A stretch of DNA of 64,000 nucleotides from Emcibacter sp. SYSU 3D8 (GCF_039655875.1 NZ_JBBYXK010000005.1:1-64000), one strand, 5' to 3'. Positions 28,696-39,215 are shown, numbered from the stretch's first letter. Numbers and translations are program-made. The notes: generated from the letters alone by a model not told the origin.

Positions 28696-29694
28696 ATGTT
28701 TCGCAAGTCAATCGCCGCTGCGGTGCTTGTTGCCGGCGCGGCGCTCGTTCCGGCCGCGGCCCAGGCTGCGACAGGCTTTACCGTGGAACGTACCGAACTG
28801 TTTGCTGGTCCCGACTACGATTATCCTACAATCCGGCACATCGCCGACAACCGGCGCGTCGAGATATTCGGCTGCCTCAACGACTGGAGCTTCTGCGACG
28901 TCGGCTATCGCTCCGAACGCGGCTGGGTCAATGGCCGCGATATCGTCGTCGATTATCGCAGCCGCCGCGTCCGCCTGGTCGACGCCGGTCCGTATGTGGG
29001 CATCGGATTCCTGTCGTTCAGCTTCGGGAATTATTGGGACAACCATTACCGAGGGCGCCCGTTCTATCGTGAACGCGGCCGCTGGGAGCGCCACTACCAC
29101 GATCACTACCGTTCAAGCTGGGGCCCGCGCAGGGGCGGCCATGACCGCGACCGGCACGACCGCGATCGCCGCGACCACAACGGGCGGGACCGGCACGACA
29201 ACGACCGGCATGACCGTGGCGACCGCGACCGGACTGACAATAACCGCCATGATCGGGGCGACCGTGACCGGACCGACAACAACCGCCGTGACAACGACAA
29301 TCGCGTCATCCACCGGGGCACCCAGAGCCCGGCCGCTGTGACGCCTACTCCCCGGCCGCGAGCGAGCGACCGCAATGACCAGCGCCGTGATGACGTTCGC
29401 AAGGGCGACAACCGGTCGCCGGACAGGGATCGGAATGTTCGCAATCCTGCGCCGACGCCCGGTGCGGCCATCGCGCCGACCGCCGCGCCCAGGGGCCCGG
29501 CTGCCGGCAATGACCGCCCGGACAGGAACAGGCCCGACCGGAAGGCCGTAGAGCGTCCCGATCGGCCGGATCGCAAGGACGCTGCAGAACGCCGCGCCCC
29601 GCGTGAGACTCCGGCAAGACAGCGCGATGATCGCGAGCCCCGGAACAAGCGGGGCCCGGTCGACCCGGATGACGAGAATCGTCCCGGCCGCTAG
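28696..29694 (+). CDS. Secreted SH3-like (SH3b) protein with long charged tail, paralogue C
   Basis: A 332-residue protein. The ATG at 28696 follows GGAGAG (an in-frame TTG lies four codons earlier). After a signal peptide ending AAQA comes a diverged copy of the SH3b domain (ERTELFAGPDYDYPTI, GCLNDWSFCDV, NYWDNHYRGR). About 190 residues of low-complexity tail follow: first HDRDRHDRDRR-type, with a duplicated 13-residue RHDRGDRDRTDNN unit, then Pro/Arg/Asp-rich. It is likely intrinsically disordered. It lies downstream of paralogue B by 168 bases. Confidence 0.8.
   Translation: MFRKSIAAAVLVAGAALVPAAAQAATGFTVERTELFAGPDYDYPTIRHIADNRRVEIFGCLNDWSFCDVGYRSERGWVNGRDIVVDYRSRRVRLVDAGPYVGIGFLSFSFGNYWDNHYRGRPFYRERGRWERHYHDHYRSSWGPRRGGHDRDRHDRDRRDHNGRDRHDNDRHDRGDRDRTDNNRHDRGDRDRTDNNRRDNDNRVIHRGTQSPAAVTPTPRPRASDRNDQRRDDVRKGDNRSPDRDRNVRNPAPTPGAAIAPTAAPRGPAAGNDRPDRNRPDRKAVERPDRPDRKDAAERRAPRETPARQRDDREPRNKRGPVDPDDENRPGR
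29206..29283. repeat. 39-bp imperfect tandem duplication in coding sequence
   Basis: Two adjacent 39-base units (29206-29244 and 29245-29283) differ at a few wobble positions only, and encode RHDRGDRDRTDNN twice in the tail of the third SH3-like protein. The synonymous differences suggest the duplication is not recent or that the peptide is under selection. Confidence 0.85.
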
Positions 29695-29720
29695 GCTCCA
29701 GACGTGATGATCTGAGAGGC

Positions 29721-29748
29721 ACGAGGCCCCGGTCCGCCGGGGCCTCGT
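29721..29748. terminator. Bidirectional GC hairpin between convergent genes
   Basis: A 12-bp perfect stem (ACGAGGCCCCGG and complement) with a TCCG loop lies between the third SH3-like gene and the convergent Ig-like gene. No T run is present. It could act as a transcription barrier for both. Confidence 0.5.
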
Positions 29749-29760
29749 TGCGTTCGGGAA

Positions 29761-30747
29761 TCAGATGTCCGAGCCAGGCTTGAGAATGCCAGGCATCTTG
29801 ACGCCGTCTCCGTCCTTTTCCTGGGCCACACCCTGATCTGCCCGGAATACCTGGGCGTAGCGCAGCGCGCCGCCCGGCTGGCGCCTCACCACGTGCCAGA
29901 CGGTCCTGGCGGGCAGGATGGTCGCGGCGGCGCCGCCATCGTCGACAGCCAGGGTAATCGCGGGATTGAACGCCTGGTCCACGTTCTGCACCACGGCATT
30001 GCCCGCATCGATCTCCTCGAGCCGGATATTGTGCGGGCCAGCCGTGACGTGCGGAACGGTCAGACTCCACCGGGATTCGTCACCGGCCTTTGCCGTGCCG
30101 GCCGGCCGGCCGTCGATGTAGACATTGACCGTATTGCCCGCATTGGCGCGGCCCCGCAGCACGGTTTTGCCCGAGTCATCGAAATCGGCCAGGTCGATGC
30201 CCAGCGCCAGGGTCGGCTTGAGCAGGCCCGGTCGCTGCAGGACCCGGCCCGTCCCGGCACCCTGACGCGGCAGCAATACCGCCAGCACGCCCTCGTCGGC
30301 CACTGGCTTCTTTTCCCCTTTGGCGGTCTTCAGCGCGGGGCCCTCGGACGGCGGCGGCGGCACGCCCACCAGGGCAAGATTGGCGGACCTGACGTCTCCG
30401 CCATTGCCGTCGGTAGCGGTGAGACTGAGGACATGGGTGCCCGGCGACAGCGAACTGTCGACCACGATCTCCCAGGCACCGGTTTCCGAAGCCCGCGACT
30501 TTCCGATCGACCGGCCCTCCGACATCACGTCGACAAAGCCGCCCGGCGCGGCGCTGCCCGCGATGACGCCCATGCCTTCGCGGCTGAGCCGGACCAGATC
30601 GAATTCTACCGGTACAGGAGCGGCAAGGCTTACCGCCTTCACCGGCGTGGCCTCGGGCGTGGCCGGTTTGTCGGCGCCGAACTGGCTCCAGCCCAGCCCC
30701 CCGGCAAGGGCCAGCACGATCAGGACGAGAATGAGTCGGTTGCGCAC
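29761..30747 (-). CDS. Membrane-anchored Ig-like envelope protein with decayed LysM-like end
   Basis: A 328-residue protein starting at GTG behind GGAAG. An N-terminal hydrophobic anchor (about 5-22) is followed by a linker and two bacterial Ig-like beta domains (about 48-128 with GAWEIVVDSSLSPGTHVLSLTATDGNG, and about 190-255). The last 50 residues (TVWHVVRRQPGGALRYAQVFRADQ ... PGILKPG) read like a LysM module that has lost its core glycine/asparagine pattern. Related alphaproteobacterial proteins carry a full LysM. Probably a periplasmic, peptidoglycan-facing protein. It diverges from the LOG gene. Confidence 0.7.
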   Translation of the reverse strand: MRNRLILVLIVLALAGGLGWSQFGADKPATPEATPVKAVSLAAPVPVEFDLVRLSREGMGVIAGSAAPGGFVDVMSEGRSIGKSRASETGAWEIVVDSSLSPGTHVLSLTATDGNGGDVRSANLALVGVPPPPSEGPALKTAKGEKKPVADEGVLAVLLPRQGAGTGRVLQRPGLLKPTLALGIDLADFDDSGKTVLRGRANAGNTVNVYIDGRPAGTAKAGDESRWSLTVPHVTAGPHNIRLEEIDAGNAVVQNVDQAFNPAITLAVDDGGAAATILPARTVWHVVRRQPGGALRYAQVFRADQGVAQEKDGDGVKMPGILKPGSDI

Positions 30748-30934
30748 AATGATGCTTCCGGTACGGGACTGACCGAGGGCGGCGTCGCGCGGCCGCCCGA
30801 TGATGACTTAGACCCTCTCGCAGCCGGGTCAAATCCGCCGCACTTTATGCGGCAGCCTCTGGTGCGCCGCAACCGAATCCTCCTATAAGGAGACACCCCC
30901 GGAGCCGGCATCCAGGAACGTACCAGGAGCGCCC

Positions 30935-31519
30935 ATGTCCCGTCCCCAGTCCATCTGTGTATTCTGCGGCTCGCGCCGCGGCACCGATCCGGCGCTGGCA
31001 CACGCCGCTGCCGAGCTGGGACGGACCCTGGCGGAAAACGGCATTACGCTGGTCTATGGCGCCGGCGGGATCGGCCTGATGGATGTGCTGGCGCAGGCCG
31101 CGCTGGATGCGGGCGGCAAGGTCACGGGCGTCATGCCGCGGCACCTGGCGCGCGAGGAACTGCTGAAGGACGGCCTGACAGACCTGCACATCGTCGAGAC
31201 CATGCACGACCGGAAACGGGTGATGTTCGAGTTGTCCGGCGCCTTCGTCGCCCTGCCCGGCGGCATCGGCACCCTGGAGGAAACCGTGGAAATCCTGAGC
31301 TGGCGCCAGTTGGGCATCCACGACAAGCCGATTGTGCTGCTCAATGCGGGCGGCGCCTGGGATCACTTCGAGGCGCTGATGCGCGGCCGGGTCGCCGCCG
31401 GCTTCTGCGCTCCGTCGGACCTGGAACTGTATGAAATCGTCGACCGGGTTGACCAGTTGCTGCCGGCGCTGGATATGGCAAGGCCGCCCAGGATTCCCAG
31501 CTTCACGGACTGGACCTGA
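30935..31519 (+). CDS. LOG family nucleotide 5'-monophosphate phosphoribohydrolase
   Basis: A 194-residue protein of the lysine-decarboxylase-like fold now assigned as LOG. It has the CVFCGSRRG start, LVYGAGGIGLMD, and the diagnostic PGGIGTLEE motif, with R/D/K residues (HDRKRVM) before it. The family releases free base from cytokinin-type or other purine nucleoside monophosphates. ACCAGGAGCG precedes the ATG. It stands alone between the envelope protein and icd. True cytokinin production is not implied; many bacteria use LOG as a general nucleotidase. Confidence 0.9.
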   Translation: MSRPQSICVFCGSRRGTDPALAHAAAELGRTLAENGITLVYGAGGIGLMDVLAQAALDAGGKVTGVMPRHLAREELLKDGLTDLHIVETMHDRKRVMFELSGAFVALPGGIGTLEETVEILSWRQLGIHDKPIVLLNAGGAWDHFEALMRGRVAAGFCAPSDLELYEIVDRVDQLLPALDMARPPRIPSFTDWT

Positions 31520-31649
31520 CGTGGCGCGGCGGCTGCATTCCAGCCATCCCGAAATAGGCCGGGACCGCGCTTTTCCGGCCCGAACTCCAATGCTATGGTG
31601 CCGCGACTTTTGCGCCCCGTTCATGCGCGCTTAGAGAGGAACAAGAAAA

Positions 31650-32864
31650 ATGGCGAAGATCAAAGTCAAGAATCCCGTGGTCGATCTGGACGGCGACGAG
31701 ATGACCCGGATCATCTGGAGCTTCATCAAGGAGCGCCTGATCCTTCCCTATCTCGACATCGACCTGAAATATTACGATCTGGGCATGGAGCACCGCGACG
31801 CCACCGACGACCAGGTGACGATCGACGCCGCCAACGCGATCAAGAAATATGGCGTGGGCGTGAAGTGCGCGACCATCACCCCCGACGAGGCGCGGGTCGA
31901 GGAATTCAAGCTGAAGAAGATGTGGCGCTCGCCCAACGGCACCATTCGCAACATTCTGGGCGGCACCGTGTTCCGCGAGCCCATCGTGTGCTCGAACATT
32001 CCGCGGCTGGTGCCGGGCTGGACCAAGCCGATCGTCATCGGCCGTCACGCGTTCGGCGACCAGTACCGCGCCACCGATTTCAAGGTGCCCGGTCCCGGCA
32101 AGCTGACCATGAAGTTCGAGCCCGAGGGCGGCGGCGAGCCGACCGAATACGAGATTTTCCAGTTCCCCGGCAGCGGCGTCGCCATGGGCATGTATAATCT
32201 CGACGACAGCATCAGGGACTTCGCCCGCGCCTGCCTGAACTACGGTCTCGACCGCAAGTGGCCGGTCTACCTGTCGACCAAGAACACGATCCTCAAGGCC
32301 TATGACGGCCGTTTCAAGGATCTGTTCCAGGAAGTGTTCGACGCGGAATTCGCCGACAAGTTCAAGGCCGCCGGCACCACCTACGAGCATCGCCTGATCG
32401 ACGACATGGTCGCGTCCGCCCTGAAGTGGGACGGTGCGTTCGTCTGGGCCTGCAAGAACTATGATGGCGACGTGCAGTCCGACACCGTCGCGCAGGGTTA
32501 TGGCTCGCTAGGCATGATGAGCTCGGTGCTGATGACGCCCGACGGCAAGACCTGCGAGGCCGAGGCCGCGCACGGTACCGTCACGCGCCACTACCGCCAG
32601 CACCAGCGCGGCGAGAAGACCTCGACCAACCCGGTCGCGTCGATCTTCGCCTGGACCCGCGGTCTCGCGCACCGCGGCAAGCTCGATGAAACTCCCGAGG
32701 TGATCCGCTTTGCCGAGACGCTGGAGAAGGTCTGTGTCGACGCCATCCAGTCCGGACACATGACCAAGGATCTGGCCATTCTGGTCAGCCCCGACCAGGC
32801 CTGGCTCACCACCGAGGATTTCCTCGCCAAGCTGGACGCCGACCTGCAGAAGGCGCTGGCATAA
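31650..32864 (+). CDS. icd: NADP-dependent isocitrate dehydrogenase
   Basis: A 404-residue TCA-cycle enzyme of the homodimeric, eukaryote-like type common in alphaproteobacteria. It oxidises isocitrate to 2-oxoglutarate, making NADPH. Recognisable segments are [19 protein letters not shown] (isocitrate binding), [14 protein letters not shown] with the metal aspartate, and [11 protein letters not shown] followed by [11 protein letters not shown] (NADP site). GAGAGGAAC precedes the ATG and a GC hairpin follows. In several alphaproteobacteria icd lies next to alaS and recA; here it is convergent with a channel-alaS unit. Confidence 0.96.
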   Translation: MAKIKVKNPVVDLDGDEMTRIIWSFIKERLILPYLDIDLKYYDLGMEHRDATDDQVTIDAANAIKKYGVGVKCATITPDEARVEEFKLKKMWRSPNGTIRNILGGTVFREPIVCSNIPRLVPGWTKPIVIGRHAFGDQYRATDFKVPGPGKLTMKFEPEGGGEPTEYEIFQFPGSGVAMGMYNLDDSIRDFARACLNYGLDRKWPVYLSTKNTILKAYDGRFKDLFQEVFDAEFADKFKAAGTTYEHRLIDDMVASALKWDGAFVWACKNYDGDVQSDTVAQGYGSLGMMSSVLMTPDGKTCEAEAAHGTVTRHYRQHQRGEKTSTNPVASIFAWTRGLAHRGKLDETPEVIRFAETLEKVCVDAIQSGHMTKDLAILVSPDQAWLTTEDFLAKLDADLQKALA

Positions 32865-32888
32865 GCACCAGCACATCCTGACGGCAAC

Positions 32889-32919
32889 AGGCCGGCGCGA
32901 GACGATCGCGCCGGCCTTT
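32889..32919 (+). terminator. GC-rich hairpin after icd
   Basis: A 12-bp perfect stem (AGGCCGGCGCGA and complement) with a 5-base loop is followed only by TTTG, 24 bases after the icd stop. It lies between convergent genes and probably terminates both. Confidence 0.65.
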
Positions 32920-32952
32920 GCATGTTTACGGCATCGCATATTTCCGGCGGTG

Positions 32953-34194
32953 TCAGCCCAGCTGGTTCAACGCCCGGTCGATAGCGCGCCTCGAGCGGGC
33001 GATTTCCTCTTCGTCGAGCAGCGCCTCGCCATCCGCACCGACCGCGCCAAGACGGGCCGAGGCCTGCTCCAGAATGACCCGGCCAATATCCGGGCTTTGC
33101 CCGATAAGATGCAGGAAATCAGCCTTCTGGAGCATCATCAGCTGGCAACGCGAGCGCGCGGTCGCCGTGAAATTGCGTTCCTTGTCGACCAACAACCCCA
33201 ATTCGCCAAAGAACTCCCCGGAGGTCATGCGCACACGCTGGTATTCGGTCGCGACTTCCACCTCGCCCGACAGGACGATGAACATGCTGTCGGCATAATC
33301 GCCCGCACGGGTGATGACGTCGCTGACATTGAATATCCGCGCCTTGAGCAGGCTGGCGATGCGCGACAGCGGCAACGGCCCCAGGCTGGAAAATACCGGT
33401 ATCTGGCCCAGCACGTCCTTGTTGACCACGAACTCCCGTTGCCGGATTTCGGTGGCGAAGCCCGATGCGAGGATGCCGACCGGCAGCGCGAACATACCCA
33501 GCCCGCAGATCATCATGAAGCCGCCGAACATCCGGCCTTCGGTCGTGATCGGTGTCATGTCGCCGTAACCGACGGTCGTCAGGGTCGCCACCGCCCACCA
33601 CATGGCGTGCGGTATACTGGCGAACACCGCCGGCTGGGCATCGTGCTCCAGGTAATAGATGATGGTCGCCGCGACCACCATCAGTCCGACCATGATGATG
33701 CCGGCGGCCAGCAGCCCGCGCCGCTCCGAATAGAATACGCGGCCAAGGGTCGCGAGCGCCGGCGAATAGCGGAACAGCTTGAGCAGCCGCACCAGCCGGA
33801 ACAGCCGGAGAATGCGCAGGTCCCAGTAGAGGCCGAGATAGAACGGCAGGATGGCGACCAGGTCGATCAGCGCATAGGGCGAGACTATATAGCGCAGGCG
33901 GGCACGCCACGGCTTGTTTCGCGGATAGTGCCCATGCATGTCGCTGACCCAGATGCGCGCCAGATACTCGATTGTGAACACCCCGATGGTGAACAGGTCG
34001 AAGGCGTGGAACACGGTCTTGTACTGGCTGAACAGGGGCTCGGAGGTCTCGAACACCACGAGCGCCACGTTGAGCACGATCATCGTGATGATGAAGGCGT
34101 CGAAGATCGACGACACCTTGTCGTCCATCGCGCTGATCTCGAGAATCTCGAACAGCCGGCGGCGGATCCGTTGGATTCCCGACCGGCCTGTCAT
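32953..34194 (-). CDS. Six-helix K+ channel with voltage-sensor-like S4 and cNMP-binding domain
   Basis: A 413-residue inner-membrane channel. Helices S1-S6 span about 30-250. S4 (127-142) carries a regular R-x-x-R-x-x-R-x-x-K pattern (LRILRLFRLVRLLKLF). The selectivity filter is TTVGYGD (206-212). A C-terminal cyclic-nucleotide-binding fold (about 262-390) shows GEFFGELGLLV, the phosphate-binding cassette position. It resembles bacterial MlotiK1-type channels but keeps more S4 charges. The start at 34194 is four bases after the alaS stop, so it is very likely translated with alaS. Expected role: K+ flux and membrane potential. Confidence 0.88.
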   Translation of the reverse strand: MTGRSGIQRIRRRLFEILEISAMDDKVSSIFDAFIITMIVLNVALVVFETSEPLFSQYKTVFHAFDLFTIGVFTIEYLARIWVSDMHGHYPRNKPWRARLRYIVSPYALIDLVAILPFYLGLYWDLRILRLFRLVRLLKLFRYSPALATLGRVFYSERRGLLAAGIIMVGLMVVAATIIYYLEHDAQPAVFASIPHAMWWAVATLTTVGYGDMTPITTEGRMFGGFMMICGLGMFALPVGILASGFATEIRQREFVVNKDVLGQIPVFSSLGPLPLSRIASLLKARIFNVSDVITRAGDYADSMFIVLSGEVEVATEYQRVRMTSGEFFGELGLLVDKERNFTATARSRCQLMMLQKADFLHLIGQSPDIGRVILEQASARLGAVGADGEALLDEEEIARSRRAIDRALNQLG

Positions 34195-34198
34195 GGCC

Positions 34199-36859
34199 TT
34201 ACGCCGCCGCCGCCACGGCGGCCTCGATAGCGGCAAGCGCATCCTGCGCCTTCCCGGTGTCCGGGCCGCCCGCCTGGGCCATGTCGGGACGGCCACCGCC
34301 GCCCTTGCCGCCCAGCGCCTCGGCGCCGGCGCGCACCAGGTCGACGGCACTGACACGCGCCGTCAGATCGTCGGTGACGCCCACCGCGACAGACGCCTTG
34401 CCATCGGCCACGGCAACGAATGCCGCGACGCCCGAGCCCAGTGATTTCTTCGCGTCGTCGATCAGGCCCCGCAAATCCTTGGCCGACACGCCTTCAAGCA
34501 CGCGGGCCAGCATCTTCACCGAACCGACCGCGCGGATATCGTCATCCGCCGCGCGCGCCCCGCCGCCGCCCATGGCCAGCGCCTTCTTGGCATCGGCAAG
34601 CTCCCGCTCCAACCGCCGCCGGTCCGCGATCAGCGCAGTGATGCGCTCGGGCAACTCGGCCGGCGCGGCCTTCACCGCCATGGCCGCCTGGGTCAGCAGA
34701 CGCTCCTGCTCATTGACATACTCGACCGCGCCCGCACCGGTCATCGCCTCGATGCGCCTGACGCCGGCGGACACGGCGCCCTGGCCGACGATCTTGAACA
34801 GGCCGATATCGCCAGTGCGCCGAACATGGGTGCCGCCGCACAGCTCGACCGAATAGCTCGGGCGCGACGGTTCCTCGCCCAGGCCCATGCCGACAACCCT
34901 CACCTCGTCGCCGTACTTCTCGCCGAACAGGGCCAGCGCACCGGCTTCCACCGCTTCGTCGGGCGTCATCAGCCTGGTCGTCACTTCCACATTCCGGCGG
35001 ACCTGACGGTTGACCTTGTCCTCGACCAGCGCGATCTGTTCGGGCGTCAGCGGCGCCTGGTGCGAGATATCGAAGCGCAGCCGCTCGGGCGCGACCAGCG
35101 AGCCCTTCTGGGTGACGTGGGCGCCCAGCACCTGCCGCAACGCCTCATGCGCCAGATGGGTGGCCGAATGATTGGCGCGCAGCCGGTCGCGGCGTTCGAC
35201 GTCCACATGCATCTGCACCACGTCGCCGACCCTGACCGGGCCGGCATGGACCTTGCCCATATGCGCGTGTAGCGCACCGAGCATCTTGCGGGTATCGGTG
35301 ATCTCGACCGTGCCGACATCGCCGGCAAGCGACCCGGTATCGCCCATCTGGCCGCCGGATTCGCCGTAGAACGGCGTCTGGTTGGTGACGATGGCCACCT
35401 CCTGGCCCGGCTCGGCCGTATCGACAAGCTGGCCATCCCGGATGATGGCGACGATCTTGCCATCGGCGTCGGTGGCATCGTAACCGAGGAATTCGGTCGC
35501 GCCATGCTCCTCACGGATCTCGAACCACAGGGCCTCGGTCGCCGTCTCGCCTGAACCGGCCCAGGCCTTGCGCGCCTCGGCCCGCTGCCGGGCCATGGCC
35601 GCCTTGAAGCCATCATGTTCGACCGTGCGGCCCATGGCGCGCAGCGCGTCCTCGGTCAGGTCCAGCGGGAAGCCATAGGTATCGTACAGCTTGAACGCCA
35701 CCTCGCCGGGCAGTTGCGCGCCGGACGGCAGCCGGTTCAACTCGTCGTCGAGCAGCCGCAGGCCGCGCTCCAGCGTGACCCGGAAACGAGTCTCCTCCAG
35801 CCGGAACGTCTCGCTGATCAGCGCTTCGGCGCGGTTCAGTTCGGGATAGGCCTGCCCCATTTCCAGGGTAAGCGCCGGCACCAGCCGGTACATCAGCGGA
35901 TCCTGGGCGCCCAGCATATGGGCATGGCGCATGGCGCGCCGCATGATCCGGCGCAGCACGTAACCCCGGCCTTCATTGGATGGCAGCACGCCATCCGCCA
36001 CCAGGAACGAACAGGCGCGCAGATGGTCGGCGATCACCCGGTGCGAGACTTTCTGGGCGCCGTCGGGATCGGTGCCGGTCGCCTCGGCCGAGGCCTCGAT
36101 CAGCACGCGCAGCAGGTCGGTGTCGTAATTGTCGTGCACGCCCTGCAGCACGGCGGTGACGCGCTCGAGGCCGGCTCCCGTGTCGATGCTGGGCCTGGGC
36201 AGCGCAATGCGCTTGTCCGGCGTGACCTGCTCGAACTGCATGAACACCAGGTTCCATATCTCGACGAACCGGTCACCGTTCTCGTCCGGCGAACCGGGCG
36301 GGCCACCGGCAATATGCGCGCCGTGATCGTAGAAGATCTCCGAACACGGCCCGCACGGGCCGGTATCGCCCATGGACCAGAAATTGTCCGAGGTCGCGAT
36401 GCGGATGATGCGGTCGTCGGACAGGCCGGCGATCTTTCGCCACAGGGCGGCGGCTTCCTCGTCCTCGTGATAGACGGTGACGGTCAGCCGCTTCGGGTCG
36501 ATGGCGAAGTCCTGCGTCAGCAGGTTCCAGGCGAATTCGATGGCCTCGGGCTTGAAATAGTCGCCGAACGAGAAATTGCCGAGCATCTCGAAGAAGGTGT
36601 GGTGGCGCGCCGTATAGCCCACATTGTCCAGGTCGTTGTGCTTGCCGCCGGCGCGGACACATTTCTGGCTGGACGCCGCGCGGACATAGTCGCGCGTCTC
36701 GTTGCCGGTGAACACGTTCTTGAACGGCACCATGCCGGCATTGGTGAACATCAGGGTCGGGTCATTGTGCGGCACGAGCGGCGCCGACGGCACGGCGGTG
36801 TGGCCGTGGCGTGCAAAGAAATCCAGAAATGCCCGCCTGATCTCGTTGGCGCTCTTCAC
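34199..36859 (-). CDS. alaS: Alanyl-tRNA synthetase
   Basis: An 886-residue class II synthetase that charges tRNA-Ala. The order is: catalytic core from the start ([30 protein letters not shown]), the editing domain with [11 protein letters not shown] (metal histidines) and CGGTHV, and the C-terminal oligomerisation/DHHA1 part with [12 protein letters not shown]. Length is normal for the family. It lies downstream of recA on the same strand, the usual alphaproteobacterial order, with a hairpin between them. Confidence 0.97.
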   Translation of the reverse strand: MKSANEIRRAFLDFFARHGHTAVPSAPLVPHNDPTLMFTNAGMVPFKNVFTGNETRDYVRAASSQKCVRAGGKHNDLDNVGYTARHHTFFEMLGNFSFGDYFKPEAIEFAWNLLTQDFAIDPKRLTVTVYHEDEEAAALWRKIAGLSDDRIIRIATSDNFWSMGDTGPCGPCSEIFYDHGAHIAGGPPGSPDENGDRFVEIWNLVFMQFEQVTPDKRIALPRPSIDTGAGLERVTAVLQGVHDNYDTDLLRVLIEASAEATGTDPDGAQKVSHRVIADHLRACSFLVADGVLPSNEGRGYVLRRIMRRAMRHAHMLGAQDPLMYRLVPALTLEMGQAYPELNRAEALISETFRLEETRFRVTLERGLRLLDDELNRLPSGAQLPGEVAFKLYDTYGFPLDLTEDALRAMGRTVEHDGFKAAMARQRAEARKAWAGSGETATEALWFEIREEHGATEFLGYDATDADGKIVAIIRDGQLVDTAEPGQEVAIVTNQTPFYGESGGQMGDTGSLAGDVGTVEITDTRKMLGALHAHMGKVHAGPVRVGDVVQMHVDVERRDRLRANHSATHLAHEALRQVLGAHVTQKGSLVAPERLRFDISHQAPLTPEQIALVEDKVNRQVRRNVEVTTRLMTPDEAVEAGALALFGEKYGDEVRVVGMGLGEEPSRPSYSVELCGGTHVRRTGDIGLFKIVGQGAVSAGVRRIEAMTGAGAVEYVNEQERLLTQAAMAVKAAPAELPERITALIADRRRLERELADAKKALAMGGGGARAADDDIRAVGSVKMLARVLEGVSAKDLRGLIDDAKKSLGSGVAAFVAVADGKASVAVGVTDDLTARVSAVDLVRAGAEALGGKGGGGRPDMAQAGGPDTGKAQDALAAIEAAVAAAA

Positions 36860-36971
36860 GTCAGTCCAATCCCCTTGCCCCAGAACCGGCTTTTGCCGGG
36901 CGTTTCGCTTTTAGCGTCTGGCCTTAAGCCTGTCCAGCGCACCGGCGCAAAGCTGCGCCGATGGAAACGAA

Positions 36972-36999
36972 ACGGCCGGCACGAGGATCGTGCCGGCCG
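36972..36999 (-). terminator. Hairpin after recA
   Basis: A perfect GC stem (CGGCCGGCACGA and complement, about 12 bp, GGA loop) lies 24 bases beyond the recA stop. On the minus strand it is followed by TTTCGTTTCC, an interrupted T run. It should reduce read-through from recA into alaS. Confidence 0.65.
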
Positions 37000-37022
37000 C
37001 CCTGAGATAATGCGATAGAGCC

Positions 37023-38111
<1,089 letters not shown>

Positions 38112-38161
38112 GGCTTTGTCCCCTTGTTATTCCATACGCCCGCAGGCTATTCAACGAGGGA

Positions 38162-38190
38162 TATGTACCTGTTTTGTTCCGTTTCGGCAA
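38162..38190 (-). promoter_or_regulatory. recA promoter
   Basis: Read on the minus strand: TTGCCG (-35, 38190-38185) and TACATA (-10, 38167-38162) with a 17-base spacer, about 50 bases before the recA ATG. The SOS-box-like element lies inside the spacer and -10, as expected for LexA repression. Confidence 0.6.
38165..38179. promoter_or_regulatory. LexA (SOS) box-like element of recA
   Basis: On the plus strand GTAC, seven bases, GTTC (GTACCTGTTTTGTTC). The alphaproteobacterial LexA consensus is GTTC-N7-GTTC, so one half-site is exact and the other has one mismatch. It overlaps the predicted promoter. A second, weaker match (GTTC-N7-GTCC) is at 38233-38247. Confidence 0.6.
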
Positions 38191-38271
38191 GCAATTTGTA
38201 ACTGACTGAACCGCATTGATGAATTTCAGTTTGTTCTCGCTATGTCCGGGACGGCGCCATCCGCCGGCGCC

Positions 38272-38304
38272 AAAAAGGAAAGGCCGGTCCTGGGACCGGC
38301 CTTT
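38272..38304 (-). terminator. Rho-independent terminator after dksA
   Basis: A 12-bp perfect stem (AAAGGCCGGTCC and complement) with a 2-base loop. Read on the minus strand it is followed by CCTTTTTG. It lies 25 bases beyond the dksA-like stop and isolates that gene from recA. Confidence 0.8.
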
Positions 38305-38329
38305 CTGACCTTTACCTCTCCCCAAGGCG

Positions 38330-38905
38330 TCAGTCGTCTCGGTGCACGCGCTCCTTGCGCTCGTGGGCTTCCTGCGCCTCGAGCGTCATGGTGGCAACCG
38401 GCCGCGCCTCCAGCCGCTTCAGGCCGATGGGTTCTCCGGTGACTTCGCAATAGCCGTATTCGCCGGTGTCGACCCGCCGCAATGCCGCATCGATCTTGGA
38501 AATCAGCTTGCGCTGGCGATCACGGGTGCGCAGCTCCAGCGACCAGTCGGTCTCGGTGGAGGCGCGGTCGGCGAGATCGGGTTCCTGGATGCCGCCTTCC
38601 TGGAGATGGTCCAGCGTCTCACGGCTCTCGCGGAGTATTTCCGCCTTCCAGTCCAGCAGCTTCTTTTTGAAGTACGCCAGCTGGGTGGGATTCATGAATT
38701 CTTCGTCGGATGAAGGCGCATAGCCTTCGGGAAGCTTTATGCCGTTGGCCTTGTGACCAGAGACCGGAGAGTCTTTTTGATCCACAACCTTGTCCACGTG
38801 GTCTAACCCGCCCATGCAGTTGATGAGGCTTTTCAAGCGGCCAGACATATACTCAACGTCAAAAAGCCCTGCAACCGCTTTTACGACTTCTTTCGGGATA
38901 GACAT
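38330..38905 (-). CDS. dksA: DksA-type RNA polymerase secondary-channel regulator, cysteine-poor form
   Basis: A 191-residue DksA family protein: coiled-coil region (about 75-135, FMNPTQLAYFKKKLLDWKAEILRES) and the C-terminal globular part (GEYGYCEVTGEPIGLKRLEARPVATMTLEAQEAHE). Of the four zinc cysteines of E. coli DksA only the first is kept; the others are Thr, Thr and Ala. The coiled-coil tip DRAS resembles the DxxDxA signature (EPDLADRASTE). The N-terminus is about 55 residues longer than the usual start near GIKLPEGYAP. The ATG at 38905 has only a distant AAGG, so a downstream GTG (38785) is possible. It binds RNA polymerase with ppGpp. Confidence 0.85.
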   Translation of the reverse strand: MSIPKEVVKAVAGLFDVEYMSGRLKSLINCMGGLDHVDKVVDQKDSPVSGHKANGIKLPEGYAPSSDEEFMNPTQLAYFKKKLLDWKAEILRESRETLDHLQEGGIQEPDLADRASTETDWSLELRTRDRQRKLISKIDAALRRVDTGEYGYCEVTGEPIGLKRLEARPVATMTLEAQEAHERKERVHRDD

Positions 38906-39215
38906 GCAATTTTTGCACCTTGACACTCCCCTCCCCGGCTGCGGCCGCGCGGTTTCCAGGCATCCACGCAGAGCGCGGACACCGACGGTTTGTAATCGGT
39001 CCATGTTACCGCAAGAGTAGTTTTCCGGCGCGCGGTACGGCCAAAAATACGGACAAGGATTGAATGGCTTCACGGCATCGCGCCTGCAAAACGGCACGGA
39101 CCGATTGCAGCCCTGCCCAGCGGCTTCTGGGACGGGTCGGTCCTTATTTCTTGATCCCCCCAGCACGCACGCCTAATTTGCGGGGCAACAACAGCTTTCA
39201 TCTGGAAACGAGTCC
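38906..39215. other. Divergent intergenic region, dksA / moxR
   Basis: A stretch of 310 bases without a supported gene. The dksA frame stays open upstream to about 39166 but contains no convincing initiation site and no family sequence. The moxR-proximal part holds a promoter candidate (listed separately). No repeat or RNA gene is seen. Confidence 0.6.
39151..39179 (+). promoter_or_regulatory. Candidate promoter of the moxR-vwa operon
   Basis: TTGATC (39151-39156) and TAATTT (39174-39179) are spaced by exactly 17 bases, 36 bases before the moxR ATG. Good fit to a housekeeping sigma promoter by eye. Confidence 0.5.
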
